Below the pieces are notes generated by a model that was not told the DNA's origin, did no database searches, and saw only the letters and a list, made by a program, of their open reading frames with translations. The translations under genes and the position numbers were made by a program. Shown one piece after another: positions 31,476 through 40,702 of a stretch of DNA of 64,000 bases (position 1 is the first letter of the stretch; the number at the start of each line of letters is the position of its first letter). Origin of the DNA: Mesorhizobium sp. 1M-11 (GTDB lineage Bacteria; Pseudomonadota; Alphaproteobacteria; Rhizobiales; Rhizobiaceae); the NCBI RefSeq assembly GCF_001303895.1, contig NZ_LJSD01000034.1, forward strand, positions 28,260 through 92,259. The letters are read 5' to 3'.

Positions 31476-32534
31476 TCAGATCCAGCCGGCCAATTCGCGC
31501 CGCGCCAGCGTCTCGATCACATTCATGCCTTCCGGACTGTCGTTGAGGCAAGGAATGTGAGCGAATTTCTCGCCGCCGGCATGCAGGAAGATTTCCTGTG
31601 CTTCCTGCGCGATCTCTTCCAGGGTCTCGATGCAATCCGCCGAGAAGCCCGGATTGAGGACGGCGATGCGCTTGATGCCTTCCTTGCCCAACCGCTCCAT
31701 CGTCTTGTCGGTATAAGGCTGTAGCCATTCCTGCGCGCCGAAGCGGGACTGGAAGGTAGAGATCAGCTTCGCTTCGCTCCAGCCGAGCTTTTCACGCAGC
31801 AGTCGCGTCGTTTCCAGGCAGTGTTGCTGATACGGATCGCCCTTGTCCGCATAGGGCTTCGGGATGCCGTGATAGGAGGCGACAACCACTTCCGGTTCGA
31901 AATCCAGCGTGGCGAGCTGCTTTTCGATCGAGCGGGCGAGGGCGTCGATATAGACCGGCTCGGCATAGTAGGGCGGAACGGACCGGACCGCCGGCGCGCG
32001 CCTCATCTTCATGAGCGCGCGGAACAACTGGTCGTTGGCGGTGGCCGTCGTCGTTGCCGAATATTGCGGATAGAGCGGGAAGGTGAGGATACGGTCGCAG
32101 CCCTGCGCGACCAGCCTTTCCACCACCGAGCGCGTCGACGGGGTGCCGTAGCGCATCGCCCAGTCGACACTGACATTGGGGAGATCGCCGAGGCGCTGCA
32201 CCAGCTTCTCGCCCTGGCCGCGCGTGTAGGTGCGCAGCGGCGACTCGTTCTTCTCCCGGTTCCAGATCTTGGCATAGTTGGCACCGGATTTCTTCGGACG
32301 TGTCGTCAGAACCAGGCCGTAAAGGATCGGATACCAAAGCCAGCGCGGCATCTCGATGACGCGCGGGTCGGAGAGGAACTCGCGCAGATAGCGCCACATC
32401 GGCCCATATTCAGTCCCATCCGGCGTGCCGAGATTGATCAGCATCAGCCCGACTTTCTCGGGGCTGTTGTTCGTCAGGCTGCCGACGGGCGAGGAAACCT
32501 CGGCTTTGGGTTCGGTGGCGAGTGTCATGGGCAT
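31476..32534 (-). CDS. hemH: Ferrochelatase
   Basis: Inserts Fe(II) into protoporphyrin IX in the last step of haem synthesis; membrane-associated in the cytosol. At 352 residues it fits the family. Clear motifs are VGLMLINLGTPDGTEY at the N-terminus, FPLYPQYSATTTATAND, VVASYHGIPKPYADKGDPY with the metal-binding His, and FSADCIETLEEIAQEA with the conserved Glu. The ~25-residue N-terminal extension before EKVGLML is normal in rhizobia. It is monocistronic. Confidence 0.96.
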   Translation of the reverse strand: MPMTLATEPKAEVSSPVGSLTNNSPEKVGLMLINLGTPDGTEYGPMWRYLREFLSDPRVIEMPRWLWYPILYGLVLTTRPKKSGANYAKIWNREKNESPLRTYTRGQGEKLVQRLGDLPNVSVDWAMRYGTPSTRSVVERLVAQGCDRILTFPLYPQYSATTTATANDQLFRALMKMRRAPAVRSVPPYYAEPVYIDALARSIEKQLATLDFEPEVVVASYHGIPKPYADKGDPYQQHCLETTRLLREKLGWSEAKLISTFQSRFGAQEWLQPYTDKTMERLGKEGIKRIAVLNPGFSADCIETLEEIAQEAQEIFLHAGGEKFAHIPCLNDSPEGMNVIETLARRELAGWI

Positions 32535-32624
32535 CTAATTAACAGCGGCAGACGCGGTTTCAATGCTGCGTCTGGCCGCACCCCGGAGCCCCTATCTCCC
32601 CGCGGAGGAGGTAGGAGGGTCAAC

Positions 32625-34601
32625 TCATTTCGCCGGTATCTTCAGTTCCGTTCCCACCAGAAGCCGGTGCACCTGCTGGCCGGGATTGGCGCGGGCGATG
32701 CGCCGCCATTTGGTGCCGTCGCCATAAGCTTTCACAGCGATGTCCCAATAGGTGTCGCCCTTCGTGATGGTGTGAGAGCCGCCGGCCTGGATCGATGCCG
32801 CGCCTGCAGTCTCTGCCGGCTTGCCGGTTTCCGCGGGGGCGGCTTCGCCTGGTTTTGCCGCCGGGGCTTCGACCGCAGGCGGTGTGTTGGCGATGTCGTT
32901 GGATTCTGCAGGCGGCGCCGGCACAGCCGGCGTGGCTTCGGCAGGAGCCGCAGCGCCGTTGCCGGTCTGTGCCGTTTCAGCCGGTTGCGCAGCCGCGTTC
33001 ACGTCAATGATCCGGCCGTCGAGCTTCGGCGTGTAGGGATTGTGAGCGCCCAGATAGTCGGCCACGGTCTGCTCAAGACCTGGACCGTAGTCGTAGGCAT
33101 TCTTGCCCTTGTCGGCGAATACTTTATAGCCGTCGCCACCCTGGCGAGTGTAGTTGTTGGCGGCGACGAGATAATCCTTGTTCGGATCCAGCGCCACCCA
33201 ATTGCCGTTTTCCATCACCTCGACCGATTTGATGCGGCTTTGAGCGGGCGCCGTCCGGTCGAAAGAGTATTTCAAGCCGGCAACCTGGGCGAAGCGGCCG
33301 CCGCCTTCCTCCAGTTGACTGGCGCCATTCTCCAGCGCGGCCTTCACATCTGCGCCTGAAAGCTGGAAGGTGGCGATGGTGTTCTGGAACGGAAGCACCG
33401 TCAGCACTTCTCCCATCGAGACCTTGCCCTGGTCGATGGAAGCGCGCAGGCCGCCACCATTGGTGAACGCGATCCGTACGCCCTGATCCTTCACGCGGTC
33501 GAGCACGGCGTCGGAAACGAGATTGCCCATGGTGCATTCGCGTGCCCGGCAGCTTTCGCGGCTGCCGTCGATGGCGGCGGTGGTCTCGCCGACCTGCTTG
33601 GCCTTCAATTCCTCGATCGGTGCGCCGAGTTCCTTGATGCGGGCGAGCACCTTCGGGTCGGGGATCACCAACTTGTCGAGCGGGATCGGGTTGCCGCTGG
33701 CTTCCTTGACCACGCCATTGTCGTCGAACACCACCTTGAACTCACCGAGCAGCTTGGAATAGGAGGCTGCCTGCGTCACCGGCACCTTATAGCCGTCCGG
33801 ATTGTCGACCATCGTCGGGTAAGGGCCCTCGGCCTTCGGATCGGTGTTGGACAGCAGCGAGTGCGAATGTCCGCCCACCACGACGTCGACGCCGGGAATC
33901 TTGGCGATCATCTCCTTGTCGCGCGGATAGCCGACATGGGTGAGCGCGATGATCTTGTTGACACCCTGGCCCTTCAGCTTCTCGACCTCTGCGGTGATGG
34001 TCTTGATATCGTCCTCGATGGTGATGTTCGGGCCGGGCGTGGCGAGTTCGGGCGTGTCGTTGGTGACGGCGCCGACGATGCCGATCTTCTGGCCGCCGAG
34101 TTCGATGACCACGGACGGCTTGATGCGGTCGCCGACCTTGGCGGCAGCACTTGCCTTCACATTGGCCGAAAGTACCGGAAACTTGATGACGTCGAGGAAA
34201 GGTGCCAGCGCGTCCTCGCCATCGTCGAATTCATGGTTGCCGACGGTCATGGCGTCGAACTGCATCTGGTTCAGGAACTCGGCCTCGGTCTTGCCCTTGT
34301 AGGTCGTATAGAAGAGCGAGCCCTGGAAGTTGTCGCCGCCGTTGAGCAACAGCACGTTCTGGCCTTCCAGCTTCGTGCGTTCGGCGGCAATCGCCGTGAC
34401 GAGACGTGCAGCGCCGCCGAAGCACTCGCCCTTGGCTTCTTCCTCTGCCGAACAGGTGGATTCGTACTTGTTGTTGCTTTCGATGCGACTATGCCAATCG
34501 TTGATATGCAGGATGTTCAGCGTGTAGTCGGCAAAGGACATGCCAGTGCTCATGCCGAGTGCCGAGACCGAAAGTGCCGTTGCGGCAGCGATCTTCTTCA
34601 T
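32625..34601 (-). CDS. Exported 5'-nucleotidase / metallophosphatase with C-terminal LysM domain
   Basis: A 658-residue secreted enzyme. The ATG at 34601 gives a signal peptide (MKKIAAATALSVSALGMSTGMSFA). The calcineurin-like metallophosphatase domain has LHINDWHSRIE, LNGGDNFQGSLF, VGNHEFDDG and VVGGHSHSLL. The 5'-nucleotidase C-terminal domain follows (GESTTAAIDGSRE-like region, FTNGGGLRASIDQG, NYTRQGGDGYKVF). A Pro/Ala/Glu-rich linker then leads to one LysM domain (HTITKGDTYWDIAVKAYGDG) at the end, which would anchor it to peptidoglycan. It probably hydrolyses nucleotides in the periplasm for nucleoside/phosphate salvage. Confidence 0.9.
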   Translation of the reverse strand: MKKIAAATALSVSALGMSTGMSFADYTLNILHINDWHSRIESNNKYESTCSAEEEAKGECFGGAARLVTAIAAERTKLEGQNVLLLNGGDNFQGSLFYTTYKGKTEAEFLNQMQFDAMTVGNHEFDDGEDALAPFLDVIKFPVLSANVKASAAAKVGDRIKPSVVIELGGQKIGIVGAVTNDTPELATPGPNITIEDDIKTITAEVEKLKGQGVNKIIALTHVGYPRDKEMIAKIPGVDVVVGGHSHSLLSNTDPKAEGPYPTMVDNPDGYKVPVTQAASYSKLLGEFKVVFDDNGVVKEASGNPIPLDKLVIPDPKVLARIKELGAPIEELKAKQVGETTAAIDGSRESCRARECTMGNLVSDAVLDRVKDQGVRIAFTNGGGLRASIDQGKVSMGEVLTVLPFQNTIATFQLSGADVKAALENGASQLEEGGGRFAQVAGLKYSFDRTAPAQSRIKSVEVMENGNWVALDPNKDYLVAANNYTRQGGDGYKVFADKGKNAYDYGPGLEQTVADYLGAHNPYTPKLDGRIIDVNAAAQPAETAQTGNGAAAPAEATPAVPAPPAESNDIANTPPAVEAPAAKPGEAAPAETGKPAETAGAASIQAGGSHTITKGDTYWDIAVKAYGDGTKWRRIARANPGQQVHRLLVGTELKIPAK

Positions 34602-34710
34602 TCCTGCTCTCCCGTTCGTGATGCCTCGCCTAAGCCAAGGACCGTGTCGATCCCGGAGCGATGCCGATGCCTGTCCTGGCGTTGTAGACGCTCTGCTTGA
34701 CTGGAGTTTT

Positions 34711-34730
34711 ACATGCCCTCGAGGGCATGT
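34711..34730. repeat. 20-bp perfect palindrome
   Basis: ACATGCCCTC at 34711-34720 is followed by its exact complement GAGGGCATGT. It lies about 110 bp upstream of the nucleotidase start, on the promoter side. A related centre, CCTCGAGG, occurs in the palindrome at 49761-49784. It may be an operator. Confidence 0.6.
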
Positions 34731-34801
34731 TCCCATTGCGGCTGGGTCGTTGCAAGCGGATTCAGGGGCAGGTCTTGCCGGCGAAACGTGTTGCGCGAAC
34801 G

Positions 34802-34834
34802 GAAACGGCCGCATCGCCTGGATGCGGCCGTTTC
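34802..34834 (-). terminator. Terminator-like hairpin after the Omp10 gene
   Basis: GAAACGGCCGCAT (34802-34814) and its complement (34822-34834) form a 13-bp stem around a 7-nt loop, 46 bp past the stop of the lipoprotein gene. Confidence 0.6.
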
Positions 34835-34880
34835 GAAAATGGGACTAGGACGGGCCTGGCCGCGACTGCGGCTGTTTTGG

Positions 34881-35258
34881 TCAGCTCCGGCGCGTCAGCA
34901 CGAAGTTCTGGCCCGCCTGGCTGGTGCAGTTGAGCTGGTTGATCGAGACGAGCAGGCAATTGAAGGCGATCGGCGACTGGCGGATCAGCGACGTGCCGTT
35001 GATCTCGATCGAAGTCTGGCTGGTCATCCGGTAGCTGCCGTCGGCGAGCTTCTGGCCGGTGTCGGTGGCAACCGTCTGGAATTTGCCGGCCGAAATGGTC
35101 GAAAGCCCGGTCCCCTGCGCATCAATCCAGGAGCCTTCCACACCTTTCGGGGCAGCTGAGGGCGGCGGCTCGCCGGGGCCGCCGGTCTGGCAGGCTGCCA
35201 ATGCTGCAGTCGCGGCTACGGCAAGGCTGGCCGAAACAAATTTGCGCGCTGTGATCAT
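34881..35258 (-). CDS. omp10: Omp10-like outer-membrane lipoprotein
   Basis: The ATG at 35258 gives a lipoprotein signal with lipobox LAAC (Cys23). The mature part carries GVEGSWIDAQGTG, TDTGQKLADGSYRM and the C-terminal LNCTSQAGQNFVLTRR, which align in order with the Brucella Omp10 minor outer-membrane lipoprotein as I remember it. The family is restricted to this order and includes a lectin-like/AprI-like small beta domain. Product about 125 residues. Upstream in-frame codons to 35318 are not credible starts. Confidence 0.85.
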   Translation of the reverse strand: MITARKFVSASLAVAATAALAACQTGGPGEPPPSAAPKGVEGSWIDAQGTGLSTISAGKFQTVATDTGQKLADGSYRMTSQTSIEINGTSLIRQSPIAFNCLLVSINQLNCTSQAGQNFVLTRRS

Positions 35259-35507
35259 GTCGTAAAACCTCTCCTCGGTCCGCGCCTCTTCCATCGCCCG
35301 AATTGAGGATGAAAACAAGGCTCGCTAATAGACGCGGCGTGCGCAGCGTGGCGTGCCGGCAACAGTTTGGTGGACATCACGGTCCACCGCTTTGTCGGGG
35401 GGAGTCGATTGACAGCTTCTTGAAAGGCTGCAACTTTCGTATATCGAAGAACACAAATGTTCTTGAGGTGGCGCGCCGGAGACAACCGGGCGTCCTGGGG
35501 AGGAAAA

Positions 35508-36901
35508 ATGGATACCTTTTTGACCGGCCTGAAATCGGCCGTGGACACGCTTGGCGCGACGGTTCTGTTGCCCATCGTCATTTTCATCATCGCCGTGGTG
35601 CTCGGCGCCAAGGTGGGCAGGCATTTCGTGCTGCCGTCACCATCGGCGTGGCCTTCATCGGTATCAACCTGGTGCTCGGCCTGATGCTCACCTCGATCGG
35701 CGACGTGGCCAAGGCCATCGTGACCAACACCGGCATACAGCGCGATATCGTCGATGTCGGCTGGCCGTCGGCGGCGGCCATCGCCTTTGGGTCGTCGGTC
35801 GGCCTCTGGGTGATCCCGATCGGCATCGCCGTCAATGTTGCACTCTTGCTCTTGCGCCTCACGCGCACGCTCAATGTCGACGTCTGGAATTTCTGGCACT
35901 TCGCCTTTGTCGGTTCACTGGCCACGGCCGCCACCAACAGCCTGGCCTACGGCCTGATCGTTGCGGCTCTGGTGGCGGCTCTGGCGCTGCTGTTCGCTGA
36001 CTGGTCGGCGCGGGCCGTGCAGCAGTTCTACGGCATTCCGGGCGTCTCGGTGCCGCATCTGGCATCCGCCCAGATCCTGCCGATTGCCATCGTGCTCAAC
36101 TGGGTGATGGACCGTATTCCGGGCATCAACAAGATCAATATCAGCACCGAGACGATCGAAAAGCGCTTCGGCGTGTTCGGTGAGCCGGTGGTGCTTGGCC
36201 TGATCATCGGCCTCGTGCTCGGCCTGATCGCCTATTACAACGCCGGCGATTTCGGCACGGTGCTGTCGAAAGTGCTTTCAACCGGCATGACGCTCGCCGC
36301 TGTCATGCTACTGCTGCCGCGCATGGTGAAGGTGCTGATGGAAGGGCTGCTGCCGGTGTCCGATGCCGCGCAGGAATTCGTGCGCAAGCGTACCGGCGAT
36401 CGCGAGCTCCTGGTCGGTCTCGACTCGGCAATCCTGATCGGTCATCCGGCCGCGATCTCCTCCTCGCTGATCCTGGTGCCGATTGCCATCATCCTGTCCG
36501 TGATCCTGCCGGGCAACCGCGTCATCCTGTTCGCGGACCTCGCGGTCATCCCCTTCATCGTGGCGATGACCGCCCCGCTGCTCAAGGGCAACGTGTTCCG
36601 CATGGTCGTGGTGGGTACCATCACGCTAGCCGTCGGTTTTTATGTCGCCAATGCGCTGGCACCGCTGTTCACCAGCGCTGCCATCGGCTCCGGCTTCAAG
36701 ATGCCCGAGCACGCGGTGCAGATCACCTCGGTGGTCGACGGCTTCCTGTGGATCCCCTACGTGATCATCGAAGCGATCCAGGGGCTTGGCGTTATCGGAC
36801 TTGCCGTGCTGGCGTTGGTGATTGCGGGAGCCTTCGTGCTCTACCGCCGCAACACGCTGGCCTGGGAACGGGCCGCCGGCGCCGAGGACGAAGCGGCCTG
36901 A
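35508..36901 (+). pseudogene. PTS galactitol-type transporter subunit IIC, frameshifted
   Basis: Integral membrane EIIC of a GatC-type phosphotransferase system. The ATG at 35508, with GGGGAGG before it, starts MDTFLTGLKSAVDTLGATVLLPIVIFII, but the frame leaves the family at about 35619 and stops at 35684. The true continuation, AFRAAVTIGVAFIGINLVLGL, begins at once in another frame and runs to 36901. Restoring one base (ggc-a-ag-gca for ggc-ag-gca) repairs the gene. GLLPVSDAAQEFVRKR and ILIGHPAAISSSLILVPIAI are typical GatC features. IIA and IIB follow. As with trbL, this may be real inactivation or a one-base sequence error. Confidence 0.85.
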
Positions 36902-36989
36902 AGCCCGGATTGGCGTTGCCATCCACCTGAAATGAAACGTGGGGCTGGTGGCGGTAATCGCCTCCGGCCCCAAGCCTGGAGAACAAAGC

Positions 36990-37451
36990 ATGGCGCAAGC
37001 CTTGATCGACCATATCGACCCCGAAGCAATCCTGCTTGGCGTGAACGTCGACAGCAGCGAGGCGGTGATCCGCCAGTTGGCTGCGCGGCTGGAAGCCTTG
37101 GGTTATGTCAAGCCGAGCTATGCGGATGCCGTGGTGAATCGCGAGCAGACGATGCCGACCGGCTTGCCGCTCGGGCTCGCCGAAAACGTTGCCGTGCCCC
37201 ATACAGACCCTATCCATGTCAAGAAGGCAGGTGTCGGGCTGGCGGTTCTGTCGAAGCCGGTCGACTTCGCCAACATGGAAGAGCCGGATGAGGCGGTTTC
37301 GGTAGGCATCGTCTTCCTGCTTGCCATCAACGACAAGGACAAGCAGATAGAGATGCTGCAGGAGATCATGAGCACCATCCAGAGCCCCGAAGCGTTGGCG
37401 AGCCTGAAAAAGGCTGCGAGCGTGGAGGACGTCAGAGCAGTCTTGAGCTAA
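36990..37451 (+). CDS. PTS sugar transporter subunit IIA
   Basis: Cytosolic phosphocarrier of the fructose/mannitol (EIIA-2) fold, about 153 residues. VNREQTMPTGLPLGLAENVAVPHTDP includes the phosphorylated His in VPHTDP. The ATG at 36990 follows GGAGAAC. It lies between the IIC and IIB genes in one cluster, so it should pass phosphate from HPr to the IIB below. It is distinct from EIIA-Ntr (PtsN), which lacks a linked IIB/IIC. Confidence 0.9.
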   Translation: MAQALIDHIDPEAILLGVNVDSSEAVIRQLAARLEALGYVKPSYADAVVNREQTMPTGLPLGLAENVAVPHTDPIHVKKAGVGLAVLSKPVDFANMEEPDEAVSVGIVFLLAINDKDKQIEMLQEIMSTIQSPEALASLKKAASVEDVRAVLS

Positions 37452-37462
37452 AGGAACTCGAC

Positions 37463-37750
37463 ATGGCCAAACAGAAGACCGTTCTTTTCGCCTGCGGCAC
37501 CGGCGTCGCCACGTCCACGGCGGTCAACGCCACGGTGACGGAAGCCATGAAGGCACGCGGGCTGATCTTCAATGCCCTGCAGTGCAAGGCGACTGAAGTC
37601 GCCAGCATGGCCGACGGCGTCGACCTGATTGTCTCGACCACGCCGATCTCGGCTTCGGTGACGGTGCCTGTCATCAAGGGTCTGGCTTTCCTCACCGGCA
37701 TCGGCAAGGACAAGGCGCTGGACGATATCGAAGCGGAATTGCGCAAGTAA
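37463..37750 (+). CDS. PTS sugar transporter subunit IIB (galactitol-like)
   Basis: A 95-residue EIIB with the phosphocysteine loop at the N-terminus (VLFACGTGVATST, Cys about 11). The fold and length match GatB-type IIB proteins. It starts 12 bp after the IIA stop with AAAGGAACT upstream. A strong hairpin ends the cluster. Galactitol is the family label; rhizobial substrates may differ, and no dehydrogenase or regulator gene is adjacent to settle it. Confidence 0.9.
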   Translation: MAKQKTVLFACGTGVATSTAVNATVTEAMKARGLIFNALQCKATEVASMADGVDLIVSTTPISASVTVPVIKGLAFLTGIGKDKALDDIEAELRK

Positions 37751-37785
37751 TCCGCCCGCCGGTGGCCGTTCCGGCCCACAGAATG

Positions 37786-37813
37786 AAGAAGGGCGCCAAT
37801 TGGCGCCCTTCTT
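37786..37813. terminator. Bidirectional terminator between PTS IIB and hss
   Basis: AAGAAGGGCGCCA (37786-37798) and its complement TGGCGCCCTTCTT (37801-37813) form a 13-bp stem. It serves the convergent PTS and hss transcripts. Confidence 0.8.
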
Positions 37814-37831
37814 GTTTGCGGATGCAACCTG

Positions 37832-39277
37832 TCAGCGCACCAGGATGTTGCGGAACTGCCAGGGATCCTTCTCGTCGATGTCTTCCTTGAACAGGCCAGG
37901 CCGTCCGTCCAGGGGCGTCCAGTCGGTGTAATATCCTTTGACCGGGCCGAGATAGGGTTTCTGCACTTCCAGGCAGCGGTTGAAGTCCATTTCGTCGGTC
38001 TCGACGATGCCGGCTTCCGGATTTTCGAGCGCCCAGACCATGCCGGCAAGCACTGCCGACGTCACCTGCAGGCCGGTAGCGTTCTGGTGCGGAGCAAGCT
38101 TGCGGGCTTCCTCCAGCGTCAGCTGCGAGCCGTACCAGTAGGCGTTCTTCTTGTGGCCGTAGAGCAGCACGCCGAGTTCGTCGGCACCGTCGACCAGCTC
38201 GTTCTCCTCAAGCACGTGATGCACAGGCTGTGCCTTGCCAGCCGCGCCGAACATCTCGTGCAGCGACAGCACCGCGTCGTTGCTCGGATGGTAGGCGTAA
38301 TGACAGGTCGGGCGGTATGTCACCTCGCCATGTTTGTCGCGCACGGTGAAGAAGTCGGAGATCGAGATCGCCTCGTTGTGGGTGACAAGGAAACCGTATT
38401 GCGGACCAGGGGTCGGTACCCAGGTGCGCACGCGGGTGTTGGCGCCCGGCTGCTCCAGATAGATCGCTGCCTGCGAGCCCTTCTTGTGCTTCTTGGCGTT
38501 CTTGGGGATCCACTTCTCATGGGTGCCCCAGCCGAGCTCGGCCGGCTGCAACCCTTCTGAAATGAAGCCCTCGACCGACCACGTGTTCCAGAACACGTTC
38601 AGCGGCTTCGGCTTCTTGGTGCGCTGGGTGTCACGCTCGGCGATATGCACGCCCTTGACGCCCACCTTCTTCATCAGCTTGGCCCAGCCTTCGCGGTCAT
38701 GCTGTGCGGGCGTTTCGAACTCGAGGCCAAGCTCCCTGGCGAGATCGATCAGCGCCTGCTTGACGAACCAGGAGACCATGCCGGGATTGGCGCCGCAGGT
38801 CGAGACAGCGGTTGGGCCGCCCGGATGCTTGCGCTTTTCCGCCAAAAGGCTTTCGCGCAGCGCATAGTTCGTGCGTGAGGCGTTGCTGGCTTCGGTGTCG
38901 AAATAGAAACCGAGCCAGGGCTCGACGACCGTATCGACATAAAGCGCACCGAGCTTGCGGGTGAGCCGCATGAGGTCGACAGAGCCGGTGTCGACCGACA
39001 GATTGACGCAAAAACCCTGGCCGCCGCCATTGGTGAGCAGCGGGGTCAGCACTTCCTTGTAGTTGTCCTTGGTGATGGCCTCTTTGATGAAGGTGATGCC
39101 GCGTTCGTCCGCCAATTTGCGGTTCTCCTCGCTGGGATCGATGATCACCATGCGAGACTTGTCGAATTTGAAATGGCGCTCGATGAGCGGAAGCGAGCCA
39201 CGGCCGATCGAACCGAAGCCGATCATCACGATCGGGCCGGTAATCTCACCGTAGACGGGCCATTTTTCATTCGCCAT
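37832..39277 (-). CDS. hss: Homospermidine synthase
   Basis: NAD-dependent enzyme that makes homospermidine from putrescine, the major polyamine of many rhizobia. The 481-residue product starts at the ATG at 39277; the upstream extension to 39346 is not needed. The Rossmann motif IVMIGFGSIGRGSLPLI lies near residues 15-31, followed by INLSVDTGSVDL-like (VNLSVDTGS) and STCGANPGMVSWFVKQAL. It depends on putrescine and so links to the ornithine decarboxylase gene at 62181. A hairpin (AGCCGG/CCGGCT, 39321-39344) lies in its upstream region. Confidence 0.95.
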   Translation of the reverse strand: MANEKWPVYGEITGPIVMIGFGSIGRGSLPLIERHFKFDKSRMVIIDPSEENRKLADERGITFIKEAITKDNYKEVLTPLLTNGGGQGFCVNLSVDTGSVDLMRLTRKLGALYVDTVVEPWLGFYFDTEASNASRTNYALRESLLAEKRKHPGGPTAVSTCGANPGMVSWFVKQALIDLARELGLEFETPAQHDREGWAKLMKKVGVKGVHIAERDTQRTKKPKPLNVFWNTWSVEGFISEGLQPAELGWGTHEKWIPKNAKKHKKGSQAAIYLEQPGANTRVRTWVPTPGPQYGFLVTHNEAISISDFFTVRDKHGEVTYRPTCHYAYHPSNDAVLSLHEMFGAAGKAQPVHHVLEENELVDGADELGVLLYGHKKNAYWYGSQLTLEEARKLAPHQNATGLQVTSAVLAGMVWALENPEAGIVETDEMDFNRCLEVQKPYLGPVKGYYTDWTPLDGRPGLFKEDIDEKDPWQFRNILVR

Positions 39278-39418
39278 TTTTTGCGGCACTCCTTCTTTGT
39301 CGTGTGTCCTCACAGAAAAGCCGGACGCGGATGCGCCCGGCTGCAACTGCTAAACCATACATGCTTGTCACAATAAAGCGAATCCGGTTGCTGGCGTTAA
39401 CGACAGGGATCGCCGCCA

Positions 39419-40330
39419 TCAGCCTTCGGCGAGGCCGTTAAGATAGGCCACAAGCCGGTCGCGGTCCGCAGTCAGGCCCTTGTAGTCGAGCTGCGCATCG
39501 TCCAGTTCGCCAAGCTGCCGGGCGAAGCCTGCGGCGATACGCCCACGGTCGGGATGGCGGGCAAGCACTGCCAGCGGGTCGAGATAGATACGGATGGTGA
39601 AGAGGATGTCGCGTGAGACAGGCAGCTTGCGCAACGTCTGCCGCTCGACCCGGATGAAGGCGTGCGCGTTGATGTCCCCATCCGGGAAATTCGACTGCCG
39701 TTCCGCGGAGCGGGAGATACGCTGGCGGTCCGACAGGGGATGATAGAGTGCATCATTGGCCTGAACCGACCAGTTGAAGCGCTCCACCGCCTGGCCCTGC
39801 AGATTGTCGAACATACGGCTGATGATGTCAGCCGGCCGCGTGCCGGTGCCGAACCCCGGAACGGGGTCGTGGATATGGTGTAGCGGCTTGCCGAACTTCT
39901 CCGTCAGGGACCACGAGGAAGGAAAGCAGAGCGAACCGGCGGCGAGGCGCCAGCCGTCGTCGCTTCGGCGCATCAGGATGAGATCGTCCTGCACCATCAG
40001 CGAGGCGGTCATCAGTGGGGCATCAGCCAGCAAAGCTGGGCCGGTGGTACCTCGTGCCTGTGCTTCGGCCAGCGCCGGCGCATGGTACTGGCCCATATGC
40101 GTTTCGACGAGTTCAAGCACTTCGCGTTGTGCGTCGCGCGTATCGGTCTCTTCGACGAAGACCTTGTCAGGCAACTCAGCATAAAGGCGATGCTTTTCGG
40201 CCAATTGAGTGCCGAAATAACCGTCGACCTCCAGCCAGCGGTCGAGCTCCAGCGGCTTCAGGCCGATCGCAAATGGCTTCGACGAGCCGTCGTAAGGCGT
40301 GTGGGGAGGCAGGGGGCGTTGCACGGTCAT
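39419..40330 (-). CDS. DUF3445 / haem-dependent oxidative N-demethylase-like protein
   Basis: A 303-residue soluble protein of DUF3445, the family of haem-dependent oxidative N-demethylase subunits. Signature stretches are QDDLILMRRSDDGWRLAAGSLCFPSSWSLTEKFGKPLHHIHDPVPG and RVERQTLRKLPVSRDILFTIRIYLDPL. The His residues in LHHIHDPVPG are candidate haem or metal ligands. Its start overlaps the stop of the YciI-like gene by 4 bp, so the two are translationally coupled. The partner reductase subunits of characterised systems are not seen here, so the substrate is unknown. Confidence 0.85.
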   Translation of the reverse strand: MTVQRPLPPHTPYDGSSKPFAIGLKPLELDRWLEVDGYFGTQLAEKHRLYAELPDKVFVEETDTRDAQREVLELVETHMGQYHAPALAEAQARGTTGPALLADAPLMTASLMVQDDLILMRRSDDGWRLAAGSLCFPSSWSLTEKFGKPLHHIHDPVPGFGTGTRPADIISRMFDNLQGQAVERFNWSVQANDALYHPLSDRQRISRSAERQSNFPDGDINAHAFIRVERQTLRKLPVSRDILFTIRIYLDPLAVLARHPDRGRIAAGFARQLGELDDAQLDYKGLTADRDRLVAYLNGLAEG

Positions 40331-40614
40331 TGCTCTTTCAGCATTTCCAATCCGATGGCAGCGCTCGTCGCGGCGAAGTCGATCACGTCGTAATCGGCAA
40401 CATCAGCTTTGGTGAACGGATCCTCTGCCAATCGTGCATCGAGTGCCTCGCGCGTGCCGCGGGCGAGAATGACGCCACCGGTGCGCGGACGTTTGGCGCC
40501 GGAGGCGATAAAGACGCCGTCTGCATAGCCTGCCTTTACCCATTCCATATGCGCATCGCGCAACCGATCGATCTCAGCAAGCGGCACTTTGTAGGTGAGG
40601 TTGACGACGAACAT
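40327..40614 (-). CDS. YciI family protein
   Basis: A 95-residue ferredoxin-like dimeric protein of the YciI/YCII superfamily. The family's putative catalytic or binding His is present in RDAHMEWVKAGYADG, and the Asp occurs in the C-terminal FTKADVADYDVIDFA. Its last 4 bp overlap the DUF3445 gene (ATGA type), so it leads a two-gene operon. Members bind small cyclic or aromatic ligands; the substrate here is unknown. Confidence 0.9.
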   Translation of the reverse strand: MFVVNLTYKVPLAEIDRLRDAHMEWVKAGYADGVFIASGAKRPRTGGVILARGTREALDARLAEDPFTKADVADYDVIDFAATSAAIGLEMLKEQ

Positions 40615-40702
40615 GTCTTCTCCAGTCAGCGGTCGAGTTCAAGCGGTCACAGCAAACGGTTTCGGCGAGCCGTCGCAGGGTGCGCAGGTGACCCGGGCGT
40701 GT

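Noticed and set aside
31821..33359. A plus-strand open frame of 512 codons across hemH and the nucleotidase gene
   Set aside because: It crosses two well-supported minus-strand genes and their gap, has no recognisable domain, and no ribosome-binding site.
35610..35630. Programmed frameshift in PTS IIC
   Set aside because: No slippery sequence is present and the first frame would give only a 58-residue fragment.
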